Below, one piece after another: positions 13,401 to 27,200 of a stretch of DNA of 64,000 nt. The notes under the pieces are model-generated. The model was given only the letters and a program-made list of their open reading frames with translations, ran no database searches and was not told the DNA's origin. Each line of letters opens with the position of its first letter. Position 1 is the first letter of the stretch. The stretch spans positions 146,537 through 210,536 of the forward strand of contig WBMZ01014033.1 of assembly GCA_013400975.1 (NCBI GenBank), read 5' to 3'. The stretch comes from Atrichornis clamosus. Lineage: Eukaryota; Chordata; Aves; Passeriformes; Menuridae. The translations under genes and the position numbers were made by a program.

Positions 13401-14776
13401 GCTTAGACAAGAGCAAAGCCGACACACACATAGACTTTGAATGTAGGAAACATTAATTTATTAGTTGAAAGCTGACTGAAAGATAGAAAGCAAAGGTGTA
13501 AGACTTAATCATTTCTGTCTAGGATAGAGAAGAACCAGGAGTAATGTCCCATGCGGATGACTTTGGGTACTGTCATTGTTCTCTCATTAGCATCACTTTT
13601 TTCCCACTGAAGGAGGCAGATTAGAGGGATCACTGGTCTACCTTCGCAGGTTGGTGTCCTGTACAGCTATCCTCTTACAGCTTATTATCTTTTTCCAATA
13701 CTTTGAGTTTATGCATTTATTGAAGAACAAAAGTTCTTGAGGTAAAAATTAAAAAGAAATTGTATGAAGTATTATAACAAATTAAAGTCCAAATCTGAAT
13801 CTACAACAGGGCCCTGTCTTAAGCATGGGTATATGCAAATTATGTGGCCTTTCAGACGACATCCCTTGGTTGGGAAAGTTCAATCTAGAGCTTTATTAGA
13901 TTATCTCTTACCTTAATTAGAATATCTCTGAACTGTTTACAGTACGATTCATAATTTCTCTTATTTTAAGTTGTCTAGGCTTTTGCTTTATTCCTAATAT
14001 TACATCTGTTGACTCTATTTTGTTCTGTTTTTTAAGCATTATGTCTTATCCACCAGAAGCAGTTTAGGAAGGCCTACTACATTTTTACAGTTTGAAAAGT
14101 GTAACGGTGATGATAACATGCTGCTATAGTGAAAATAACCATTTATAGCAACGGAAAAGCAATATATTCAAATATTGAAAGGGGAAATGTGAGGCAATCC
14201 ATTTTGCCCCTCTCTTTTGCTTCTGTGATTGTTATCTCCTTTCGAATCAATTTATGTATTTTTTCTCTTTCCATAATTTCTCTTTGCTGTATATCCAATT
14301 GAGCAAAGTGACTGAAGCATGTGCAGTAACCCTGAGAATAGCCCCGCACAGCACCAAGGTCAGTGTGGGATGATTGGAAGTCCTGTGGCGCTACCCGAGG
14401 TTCTCCTCATAGAGGCAGCCTCACTACTGGGAGCTGCAGATTCCATATGTTTTAGTTAACCATATACCTTGTTGAAAGTATCACTAGACCAGATAAATTT
14501 CTAATTTGTCTGAGATTATTACTCCAAGGACTGTACAAGTTCACATGCTTAAAGTGTTCATAAATCTCAGATCTCTGTATCTCATAAAATTCATTAATCT
14601 CCTATTCTGCAGCATTATTTAGTCAGTTTTTTGAGACAGTGGTTGCTATGTTTTTCTTTTTTCTTTTTTTTTTTTTTAATTGCCAAGTAAGTAGGTAATG
14701 GTATTAGCATGAAGCAGAGATTTAAGAAATTCTGTGAACATTTTCTGTTTTCACCCCTTGCTCCATGTTTGCCCAG

Positions 14777-14945
14777 GTATCATGGGCAGCTGTGGTCAGA
14801 CCCCTTCGGCTGAGGGGACACACAATGAGATCTTCTCCCTGCACCACTGCGCCATGAGGTCCTCCCCTTCTGCAATCAAGATCAGGGAACCCAGGACAGT
14901 ACCCACAGCCTGAAGCCTACAGTGCCTCTGAAGCACCTCTTCACG
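14777..14945 (+). other. GC-rich exon-like island in the desert (candidate non-coding exon)
   Basis: This 169-bp GC-rich patch lies in an AT-rich surround, between TTTGCCCAG and GTGAGG. It contains one frame of 43 codons starting ATGGGCAGCTGTGGT, too short to trust. A second GC-richer patch starts behind TATTTTCCAG at 16331. Together they could be exons of a plus-strand long non-coding RNA, but decayed repeat sequence is equally possible. Confidence 0.2.
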
Positions 14946-17900
14946 GTGAGGGCTTTCTGCTCAGTGATATTGCCACCCTTACATAAAATGTATCCACGAG
15001 TACATGGCTAGTACTTTCGTGGCACTCACAGGAATACCTCATCTGGTATATTCTCCAGTTGGAATGAGCCTTTTCAGTTAAAAGAAAATCTAAATTCCTG
15101 GAGATCTGAGATTGACATTCTGCAGCACTAAATAGGAACATCTTTTATTCCTAAAAGCACTGAGAAACAGAAAAGTTATACACAGGGCATGAAAAATAAA
15201 TAGAAAACCAGAATATTTATGAGTGGTTTAGATATATGATTTATATATACAATAGTATTAAGCAAAAAAAAAAAAAAAATCAAGTATATGATTTATAAAG
15301 AAAATTTCCTGCAATTCTTTAGGAATTTTATAATTCTTTGTCTTTATTTTGCACTTCAATAGGTTACGTTGCTTTGTCATGACTATCAATGTATCAAAAC
15401 TTTTGCTAAAATATTTTCATTTAAATGGGTGTATTTACAGTTGTTATATCATATTAATATTCCAGTAGGCATAAATTTTTTACTAAATAATATTGAATAA
15501 TTAAGAAGAAATACATTATTGATCAGATAGGAACACTTTCATACAATATAAAATGTTATGGTGTTATGTCTGTGATTTTAATATCTGTTATTGAAACCTC
15601 AAGTTGATATTGGTAAATTACTTTCCACCATATAGACTAAGGAAATTTTCATTGCAAATCAGCTACTATTGTAGAGATACAGAGTACATTACCTAGAGCT
15701 GTAAATATGAAAATGAACGTCTTGTTTCTTCCCCTCCACTCCCCAAAAAATAGGGTTTTAAAATACATGAAGATAGTAAAAGCTAAATTTTCTACTTACT
15801 GTATTATAAGTAAGTTGGCTACTTACTGCACCATCTCACAATTACTTTTGGGTCACTGTCCCAAAGGGGTACCTTTATCAAGTAATTTATTATGCATAAA
15901 TGTTATTCATTGTTATGTGCCTTGTGAGATTCTTCAGAAAAAGCCTGAAATATGTATTATGGGGGATGCTGACAATGATTATGAAAAGGAGATTATTTTC
16001 TGAAATGAGAGTACACTGAGACTTTTCTTGCAAAAATAGTCTATTGAGGTAGAATTTCACAGTTTGAACTTTCTGTGTAGTCTCTTGGTTTCTATTCATA
16101 AATGTTTAAGGAACAGTCTTTGAAAATGCTCTCACACAGAAACTTTTCAACCCTACCTTTCTTTTTTGACCCTTTTATTGAAAATAAATCTTACATAAAA
16201 TCAAGCAAATCTAATTACAAAGGTGATGTGTGGTCTATGTATTAACCTCATGTCTTCAGGAAATTTTCTTGTGATATTTCTTTCTTTTTCTTCCCTCTCA
16301 TCTTTACAAAATTTTGATCTTATTTTCCAGGCCTGACTCTATTGACAGAGGAGTCTCAAAGTCTCAAAGTCTTTATCCAAACCTGAGGACCTACATACCG
16401 AGCCCAGCTGCCCACTCACTGGCCACAGGGGATCCAGCTGCACGCCATCTGCTTCCCTGAGGGTGAAGGAAAGCTTCTGTCCTGTAAAGAGCTGCAAGTG
16501 ACTGCTGCTTCAGTGGGATAAACCAAAGAATGGGAGCAGGATCCAGAGATAACACCAGAGGGAATCATTAAGGAAGATTAAATATATTGTGGATCTGGAG
16601 AGAGCTATATCATGATGGGAGATGGAAGACACAAATTACTAAGAAGCTGGGGTTTGCTAGTTTGGAATTTTGAAACAATGGAATTTTTATTTTCGACTCT
16701 TGTTATTGGCTTTGGTTATTACTGATGCATGGAATTTTTATTTAATGCCTACAAAGTTATTTGTTCAAGAGTTCCACTTTGAAGCAGAGTTTACAAGTTA
16801 GCACTCACACCTGATCCTTGGAAAAGAGGCTCAGGTGTGAAGGGCTATGTAGAAGTACATCCAGCACATAAAATATTGGCTACAAGAAACTGTGACTTTT
16901 ACACCTAAATAAAAACATCCATATCACTTTTATCTTTCCACAGGAGTAGGGCATACTTTAAGGAACCATCTTAGTCGCATGTCCCAATTAAGCATTATAA
17001 AACCTAGCAAAATAATGATGTACATTAAAAAAGAAGATTTTTCTGAAGCACATTATCTGCTCCACTTCCACAGGCTTCCTGAAGGACTACAAGAGCAGGA
17101 AATGGCAATTACTTCTGGTATTGTTTATATTCCTACTGACAGACTCGTTGTTTATTACAAAATTACCATATGCTATAGACCATGATCTGGAATGTAATCC
17201 TCTCCTAAGTAGTCCATACCACATAAAAAAATCTTCAGTCAGTAATGCCAATCTATGAGAATTGAGAGCGTAGAAAAAAGAAGGATGATAGTTGGGATGT
17301 GCTGAATCAATTCATCAAGAAGAGGCACCCAAAGAACAATCACTACAGCAATTCAAAACATTCTCGGAGGTGGCTAAATAGTCCTTAGATCATAAAGCTT
17401 GCAGAATTCCTTGATGTTTGTACACTTTCCCTTTACATTTTGCACTGTTCACCAACCTTGTTGTATTTACAGCCTATTCTACAGTGAAAAATTCACCTTA
17501 CAGCTTAGTCCCTGACATACATGCAAAACCTTCCAAAATGCAACTACCTGTATGTATTTGTGAGATATTCAGATAAATTGTGTATATTAAGCAGAGCAGG
17601 AAAGATTGGAGGAATTATATTCTTCCATTTGACAGAGAAACAAGATAAAACTGGAGCTGTATGATTCTGTATCTAAGATGTAATGGCCCACATCACTTTA
17701 TCCTACTAGGTGTCAAAGCTAAAAAAGTGGGTTTGCCTTCTCTTTCTCCTCCATTTCTTAAAACACTTGACTAAACAAGCATCTATTAAGTTGCTACTTA
17801 ATAATCTTAAATCCACCAAGTAGCAGGTCCAGAGATTTTTCATTCAATTTTTGCTGAACAAGGCTATATGTAGAGGTATAGGCAAGGGGAGAATTTGAGG

Positions 17901-20639
17901 GGGAAGTTGTGGTTTTCTTCCCCAAGAACATCTCCCATAAAGCACGAATAGCACACACAAAATGGATGTTTGTACAGCTTTGAGTTATACTTAAAAATTC
18001 AGTTAAAATTCCTAACTGCCATAATCTTTGATATGGTCAAATGGCAGAGAATTAGATGCATGAAATAACATAAATGTCAGAAAACTAGTCAGTACAGGAT
18101 AGTACCAGCAGCCCAGCTCTAGGAGAATTCTAGGATCAAAACCCTGACATGCAAATTAGAGGTAGAGAATCAAGCAGCACAAATACACCTATGTCTCTTG
18201 ACAAAGAAATATAATGAATCTTCAAGACAGTGGCTGCATCTGGGCTTAGGAGATGGGGAATGAATTTTGCTATAGCAATATTCTGCAGAACCTTGGGCAC
18301 CACAAATGGAATCTAAAGTGACCTATACACTGATAAAAAGTACTTCTTACAAGCCAAACTGAAAATGTTAGAAACAGCTGTTTGTCAGAAATCCTAATGC
18401 TGTGTGTAACTTCAGTACCACAGGAAAGTAGCACAAAAGTATCTCAATTCAGGTCTGGAAGAGCTGTGATAGAAATAATTTTATTTACCACTCATTTTTA
18501 CCTGAAAAGAGGATAATCTGATTGCTCTTCGCCCTAGAGGGAGTCAAACCTTCTACTTAAAGGTAAACAAAATCAACAGCAATAGCAACAGTGCAGAGGT
18601 AATTATAACTCCAAACAGAAATGCTATATTTGAGTAAAGCTTTTAAAAGGAAAGTGGACTTCCTGGGTTCTGAATCACACAAATACTTACATATTCTCTT
18701 TGTACTAAAAAAACCTAAGAATTTTCATTCAGAAAGATGGCAGATGTTTTAGGGCTCCTAGGTTTCTCTGCTTTGTTAATGATAGAATTCTATTTAAAAT
18801 TCTAACACTTCCAGTAAAGTATTTGATTGAGCACATACAGAGAAAATGTTTTTTCTACTTCTAAGAAGCACAGCATAATAAATTTTTGATCTGTACCTCA
18901 TACAATACTTTTTGTCTTTTTGTTTTTCAAGTATAAGCAGTCGTAAAATTCTGGTTTGAGACGTATTTTGTTACAACATGAAATTTATATTAGCAGAAAT
19001 TACATATCTACACTAGGATTTACTTTACAGTATTTTAGCACCTAGATTGTTGGAGCATGTCTGTAGGGAAAAGGAATTACATTCACGGATATGGTTTTTT
19101 GTTTGCGTTAGGTATTTTTATTCACTTCTGTTTGTTGCTTTACTTGGTAGAAGCCAGTAGACATTCATTGTCTTGCGTTTAAGGAAACATGAGTCAAATT
19201 TCTCGAAGTGGCATTAAACATATGAAAAACATATAAAGAATCATTCAAATACTTGGACTATGATGGAAATAAAACTGATATAAACTATAATAAATTATTA
19301 AACTTGATTTCGAATATGAATTAAATCTGTAGAAATAACAGTCATTTCTATTTTCCTATTCACCTTAATTTTTATATTGCCACAGAACTGTTAAATAAAA
19401 CACACATAACCTTTTCAAAAGTGCAACAGTAGATGCAAATATAGCACCAATCAAAATAAATATGTTCACTCCTATTGAAAAAAGTGGTTCTGTTAGTTAA
19501 ACACACTTGGGAATATGATTTTCTGTCATAACAACAATATAATTTTACTTTAATCCCTATAGATATTTTAAAACTTACAGAAAGTCCAGGGCTATATTGC
19601 TATATAAATGGGAATATTCTTGATAGATTGGATTACAAAGTGTAAAATTGACTGTAGAGAAAATCCTGACGATTCTTGCAACAAGTGAATCCTGGTGCAG
19701 GGGTGTTGGGGAATCATGAAAGTGTTTCTAATATGGCATTTGAAGGTGCTGAAATTTTATTACTTAGCTACCAACTGCTCTGAGGAGTCAGATGTGAAAA
19801 ATTCATTTCTGGTATCAGAGGATCCACCACAGAAACAAGGTAAGAAAGAATTTGTATGCGAGTGCCTTCAATTTCACCAGAAATCTTTTGCACATCACAA
19901 AACCTGAAAGGCTCCTCATAAGGATTCATTTGTAGATAAATGAACATGCTTTGCATGAAATCCAAACAGAAACTCAAGTGAAAAAGCTGCTTTTAAAAAG
20001 CCTGGCAGCAATTTCACAGACAGTGCAATACAGCAGCTTCCAAAAAATTTATTTAAATCTCTGACTCTAGTTCTCTTTTTTTTTTTTAAATTATGAATTG
20101 GAAGCACTAGTTTTCAGTATGTTCTGGTGATACTGTGCTGAACCTGTAGACTCTTCAGTATGAAATTATCATGAAACAATGAATACTGAATATAATCACA
20201 ATTCAGTGGGAACAGAATAACCTCAGGTGTTGGAAAAGGATGTCACAACTTCCGCTTTCTCAGAGGTTATCTGCACTCAGCCAGGCTTCCAGCATGAGGT
20301 TTCAGCATCCAGCTAAGGATCAACTGAGGAACAAACTCTCAGTCGGCAAGTGCAGGAGGAACCACACCGGTGAGGATCACGGCAGCCCTCCCGCTGTTCC
20401 CTGGCATCACACGGTACTGAGCCACAGGTGAAAAAATGAAGGTCCCCACCCTAGAATAATAAACATATTTGGACTTTAAATATTCAAGCAGCCCAAATGA
20501 AAATAGGGAATTACACAGGAATAAACCATAAGAATAAACTTATCTGTATGTTTACCTGTCCAGCATAGCAGCATCAAAGAACTGGGGATTTGTCATCTCA
20601 GTGCAGAAGGTCAGTGGGACACAGTATCTTTCCTTCCAA

Positions 20640-21200
20640 GGAAGGACATTCTTGCTGGTGGTGGCATCTCAGCCTAGACCACAGGCATCCCCCAGCCTGG
20701 GTGCATTCAGCCACACTTGCCCAGTGCTAGTGTCCAGGTACTGGCAGGAGAAGCTGTGGGATGGATGGAAACAGCTTGCTCCAGCCAGCTCCAATGGACC
20801 CACCACAGGGCACGGCTGGGTCCCTCAGCCAAGATGGGAAAACATATTTAAGAAAAGGCAAAATTGCTGCATGGCATCTGTGAGAGACAGAATTGAGAAA
20901 AATCAGAAACAACCTGCATGGACCCAAGAGGAGTCCATGAAGGAGGAGGGGGAAGAGATGCTCAAGGCATGCAGGCAGGGATTCCCCCTACAGCCCGTGG
21001 AGAACCACAGTGGAGCAGATATCCACCTTCAGCTGCTGGGTGATCCACGACTGGAACACGTGGAGTGTACCCCAGAGAAAGGACCCGTGCTGGAGGAGTC
21101 TGTTCCTAAAGGACTGCACTCTGAGGAAGGGACCCATGCTGGAGCAGTTTGTGAAGAACTGCAGTCCATGGGAGGGACTCACATTGGCGAAGTCTGTGGA
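20640..21200 (+). mobile_element. Decayed LTR fragment (same superfamily)
   Basis: This GC-rich segment shares ordered motifs with the 38969 LTR: ATTTAAGAA followed by an A-rich run, CAGCCCGTGGAGAACCACAG, ATCCACCTTCAGCTGCTGGG, ACCCATGCTGGAGCAG and GGGAGGGACTCACATTGG. The ends are not recognisable and no target duplication is visible, so both borders are estimates. A 209-codon plus-strand frame (20601-21230) runs through it. That frame consists of the LTR's own repeated units (PVENHSGADIHLQ, EEGTHAGAVCEE, MGGTHIGEVC) and matches no protein I know. Confidence 0.65.
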
Positions 21201-24200
21201 AGTATCACTGAAGTCACATCCATTGGTTAGATCTTAGAAGATCTATCATCTCTCATTTCTGATGTCTGGTGTTTGGCAGATCTACTTGCAAGCACTCTGT
21301 GAATGTGATGATAAATGTGGTAAAAATATTTAGAAAAGCAGATGTAGTTACAACTTTATTTAATTTCATTACTTTGAACAGAGTACAAAATCACATGGAT
21401 GGCATTTTATAAATTTATTAACACAGCTTTTATTGTATGAGCCAAAACCCCCAAATAAAATGATAATTCTCTCAAGAGCAATAAAGTTGTTTTCTTTTAA
21501 CTGGAAGCCAGTTTCAATTGTTAAAAGTGTAGTAAATTTTAGCTAAAAAAAAATGTAGGTGCGTTTTTAAGCACCTACAGACATATGAAAAAATTTGCAT
21601 ATTATTTTTTATAGAACTAAATATAAAATTTCCTTTCCTTTATTGGTAGCCTTGGCCTAAATACTCATGTTCACAGCAATATTAGTTAGAGAGAGGTAAT
21701 TTTACACGTAAATATAACAATCACTTATCTTGGTTTTGACATGAACATTATGGTGAAAATTGCATGAATTATACCATGAATGTAATGAAAATCATGCTGA
21801 TTTTTAAAGTTAAGAAATGTAATTCAAATTCAAAATAAAAGAAAATATATGACCTACATACCCCAGAAAAGCAAGCCAGAAGCTCTGGAATTTTAAATAC
21901 TAGGAGAATGTTCACAGATTTTACTTCATGAATTATGTGCAAACTTTATTAAAGGAATCATTTTAAAAACAGGAAAAAATAATACCATACTTATTATCAA
22001 ATTACAAAACATATTGTTTTTATCAATTAATTTATTATGCATTTGTTTTTGCTTGTATTCTATACTTAATTCTAATTATTTATTATTTGCTTCAGCAATT
22101 CTCCTTCTTTACCTTATTCTTTTACAGTGTTAAAAATAATATGGAAATTAGTCAAAAATCCAAGTAAATAGATTCTTTTTTTTTTTTTCTGCATGCTGTG
22201 CTTCCTTTGGATTTCAGCACCACTGAAGTCCTCTGTTTGTCTTTAGACCATGGCATATAACAGCAACATTTTGTCGATACATGGCACCAAGATGGAACTG
22301 AAAAGATAACCTAGTGCCTCTCCAAAGCAGGATCACTCTCAGCTATTTCATTCCTGACGCAGCATGTTAGTGGTGTACTCAGAGGCTCCATAAACTCCTT
22401 AGGCAACATGCTGTGCCTCATGGGCATCTGCTACATTTCTGGACACCTGCACTGAATAATAGGTACTTCAATTTAGCACATTTCTTTCTTGTTCAGTCAT
22501 AAATTAAAATAACAGGGGGGGTTTATTACTTTTCAGTAGCTGTGTTGGCATTTTTGAGACAGCTAAAGACCTGCTTGGCCCTCTCCAGAAGTTAAATAGT
22601 GCTTGTATTTTTAAATCTTTACCACCAAATTAGGAAATGACTAGCCAAAAAAACATCCTATAGGAAAGGAATGGAAGTTGCATTGTATTATAAACTTAAT
22701 GTAAGTCAGTGTCACATTGTGACAACATAATGACCTGTAAAAGGGGGAAATACCATACTGAGATGTACAGTTCTTCCTTCTACTCTTCACATCACTCACT
22801 TGAAAGAATAATAGTAAATTTCTTTCCCTATGACTTTTTGATTAATGCAATATGCTTTTTCATCTCTTAAGGCAAACCTGCATGCTCAAAAAAATGGTCT
22901 TGCTTTCAAAAAGCTGAAGATTAAAATCCCCCATATTTCCTTCAGATTAAGACCATCCTGCTTAAACATGAATTTAAGGATGACTAAATAAGCAATTTAA
23001 TTATAAGTTTTTCATGGGGGATTTTACTATGCCAACATAACTTAACTATATGCTTTGCTTTACAGAGGTTGCTTTGGGACCATAAGGGTTTGTGTTTTAT
23101 TTTTGGTTTAGGGTTTTTTTGTTTGGGTCTTTTGTTGTCTGTTTTGTTGTTGGTGGTTAGTTGGGGTTTTTTTAGAGGAGTATGTGTATATATATGTCTG
23201 CATATGTATATAAATATGTATATATGTACATATATTCATATATATTACATAGTGTAAGTAACTGCAAATGGACAATTGTGCTAATGAACTTTGAGTTTGA
23301 ATCAGTTTTCTCATGATCAACATTCAATACTGCTGTCCAACTCCTTTACCTTTCACTACACGTGGATATTGAAGAGAGCTCAGTAAAGCCCTACAAAGAC
23401 ACTTTCTTTTTCTTAGGTATTTGTTATGATACAGCTGAAGGAGCAACTGAAAAAGAGCTCTTTGTGACCTTTGTTCATACCACACATTAATGTAAATTAT
23501 ACTATCATATTGTGCCATGACACATGCTGCATTCATTCCTATCTTATTGATTAGTCCTTTCACATTTTCTTTCTACTTGTGGTTTATTCCAGCTGCAGAA
23601 AATACAGCACACTTCCTGCTGGCACAGATTAAACTGAAACAACTTTTTTTACTCTCCACGTTACTCCTTCTGGACACATATAAAATAGAAGTCAAAATCA
23701 GGTCCCTGGTTGGGTCAATGTGTGTACTTCAGCCAGCTTCAGGGGAACCAGTTTCATCCCAAAGGATCATGCTCGGATTTCAGTTCTCTTTCATCTCTGA
23801 AATCTAGCAGGTACAGAGAAAGAAAATCATACTCTTTGTTTAACTGTTTCCTGAGAGGAATGTAGACAGAGCCTATATTTTCTCAGTGTGGTGTTCTGCC
23901 TATGTGGTTGATACAACATGGGTTGCTACACATGTACAGCACAGTGTTACACCTTGCAGGAAAAAAAAATCCTAGCTTGCATCAAATCACTCATTCTTAA
24001 CCTTTCCTCCTAACCACAAGTGCCAATGCACGTGCATGCCAGCATAGGTATCAATTCCATTGCTGTAGTTCGAAGGTCCAATTTCCACTTCCTACTCATG
24101 ACAGCAAGACAGTGCTGGGAAAGAGCAATACAGGGCTCCAAAGCTACGATTTTGGAAACCTAAAAAAATAATTCTAATAAGAATTATAATTCAACTCTCC

Positions 24201-27200
24201 AGACATTGTAATGAAACTAAAACAGCCAGCAAAGAACAAGACATACAAAGAATGGGGCTATATGTGAAATACTGCCTTTCTTGATGCTGATGATTTAGGG
24301 CTCAAGGGAAAACTTAAATTTGCAGCTTAAAACTCCGTCATGGAGAAAGACACCCCCACTGATCTCACACAGGAGCAAAAAGTTCTCAGATTTTGCTCTT
24401 AAGATAATGACAGTAGAGACTGAAGTTTAGATGCATATTCAAAAGGAGACAGAAAGGAAGTAAAAAAAGAGAGGATGAAATTTTAATGAAAAGTACATGA
24501 ATAGGCATGAAAATGTCTAATGAGATAAAAATGGTAGCAAACAAGAATAAAAAAGTAAAGGAATGGAAAGAAGAAGCTCAGAAGAAATACTCTGCTAGTG
24601 AAAATAACCTTATAAGGAAAAGTAATAGGGTCATAATTCTCTGAATAATTTGGGAGCCCTCAAGAGGCATTTCCTGCATGCAGTGCTTGTGCAGTCAGCA
24701 CCACAACATGCACACAACCAAGATTATGATGCTTGTATATTTTACCAGGCATGATAATTTGGACATCCAGCTGTGCAATTATTGCATACTGTTGAAAGAC
24801 CAACTGCATTTCAGTGAGACATAAAAGTGCTGCTATTTGTCAAAAATGTATCATAGATAAAATATGAACATATGAGAGAACTGGAAACAGGAATCAGTTG
24901 ATTTCTATTGCTGAAGCTAATTGACCTTGGTGTGTTTGGGTTTTTGGTTAGGTTGGGGTTTTTAAACAATGAGGAATAGTATCACTTCTTGAATCTCTGG
25001 GGGTTCCTTTTGTTTAAGATAGCATGCCATTTTTAGACTGCCTTAATGTCTGATAGGTGTGTGGGTTTCTACAGGTATGATTTGACAGTAAGGCCAGTGA
25101 AAATTTCTGATTCTCATTATATTGTTCTATCACATCTGAGCATCTTTGGAGAGCGTAAGGAGATATTTCACAGTTATCAGTACAGTTGAAAACTACCAAG
25201 TTTATTTCCACAAACTTTTGCTCTAATTTTGTTTCAGAGATGATTTTTTGCTTCCTAAATGCATTTGTCCTTTGTCTTCTGACCCTGGGTTATATAATTC
25301 AATTTTTGTTATCATGTTAACCTTTTTAGTGTTATCTAAGTGCTTAGGAAATGATCCATCAGACATTCAGGTTACCACTGGTCTTGCATACCAGATACTT
25401 TTGCATAAGTATGATACTACATGAACTGCAGACTGTAAAGTAGTCAATGTGTGTTACATGAAAAGCAATGATTAAGAAAAGAAGAAGTTAATCACTATGC
25501 CACTGTTTACTGTAAAAAAAAAAAACAAATTAAATCCTCCTATATCATTCTAAAAGCCTGAAAACTTCAAGAATCTTACAATGATTGCAACATCAACCCT
25601 TCCACTGCTAAATGTGCCAAAGCATATCAGAGGGGAAAAAAAAAATTGAAGGTATTGCACTCAACAGCATAGTAGAGTTCTTGTGCTCCAGCAATGTACT
25701 AAGGTCATACATCTTACAAACCCTGCTGTCTCCTGTGGATTTAGTTAATAACAGAAGGAACTTTCTTTGGGTTTACCTGCCAGATACATGATACACACTT
25801 CAATGAGAGGAATACTTTTACCTCATTCTACAGTGGTGGCTTCAGAAGGAATTATTATTTCTAATTCATCTATCTTGTAGAGACAAGTCAGAAGGAGTAA
25901 AATGTAAATCTCTTTATAACTGAATTAATCCAAACCTTTTTCATTTGTCATCACAGTGACAAAGCTCTTTTGTCAGCTGAACAGATGTACTAAACACTTG
26001 TCACTTGCGTATGTTAAAAGAGCAACATCTATAAAGAGATAATTTCTCCTAATTCATGTCAAAGCAGAAGAATTATTTTCTGGTTCAGTAATTTCCTTGT
26101 GTGTTTTGACTGTTTTATACCAGTTACGAACTTCTAGCACTACTCATATATGGAGGAAGAGTAACTAATGTATTACTACACCTTTTAAAATCCCAGGAGC
26201 ACATAGGTCCTGTTATGCCTTTATTTTATTCTTCTATCAAAACGCAGAGAGTTTATGATCTCAGAATGAAAAAATACTTGCTAAAATACTCCTATTAAAG
26301 TGCAAATGCTGAGGTTCCACCAAATCTTAAGTTAGAACTTTTTTCCCTTTAATTTTTCTGGAATAGAGGTACTTTGTAACATGAGAATAATTTTCTTGGT
26401 AGACCATACTTCTTTCATTTTCCTAATCATTTAACAGTTTTTAGAGGTTTTGTTGACATTGTTGCATTTTTAAGAAAAGTGGAATGGAACACTTTCTTCA
26501 AAACTGAAAACCTTCCATATGATTATTAGAAAAATAAAGATGAATAGATTGTCATTATTGTCATAAGGAAATTAAATATACTTTCCTCCTGTTGAAAAAT
26601 AAGTGACAAAAACAATTTGACAATATAAAAATAATAAAGATATTCAAGAACCATCCTTGAGTTTCTAGATATAAATTATTCTTTTATTCTCTTTTTCTAT
26701 CTTAAATCCCCTTCAGGCTCTTCTAACTCTAGGAGATGCATAATACAGTACTGAATGATGATTTGTCTTTTTTCTTACTGAAATATAATAAGAATGAAAA
26801 TTACATCATCCAAATGAAGATGCCCTAAATATGTGAAGATATTTAAGTCTTGAAAATAATAACAATACTTGTGCTTGAGCAAAGAAACAATACTGTACAT
26901 TTTGCAAGCTCTCTTTTGCAACTCTTCAGAATTCTGGTAGAAAGAAAGGGAGCTTATCAGCCCAGAGCTGTTACAAACAAATTGCAGTGTAGGTTAAGAG
27001 GTCCTTCAAGAAGGAGTGCCTAACAAGCCATTTTCTAGTGAAGCATTCACTAAGTTAAAAAGCGGGCATTAAAATAACTGATATTTTCAAACGTCCTCTC
27101 TGAGGGTCAAAAGTCAATCTTGTATCCTGCTACCTTCAAGAAAAAATCAAGCACTAATGACATATTTCCAGAATCTTGTACCAGCTATCTTCCTTACCTC

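Larger units (their letters stand above)
7057..20639. other. Gene desert, no gene seen
   Basis: AT-rich sequence with only the CR1/L3 relic at 13247-13400 and the exon-like island at 14777. A GC-richer patch at about 20240-20420 (just upstream of the decayed LTR) is unassigned and may be more of that repeat. Poly-A/T runs occur at about 7612, 14664 and 15267. Confidence 0.7.
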
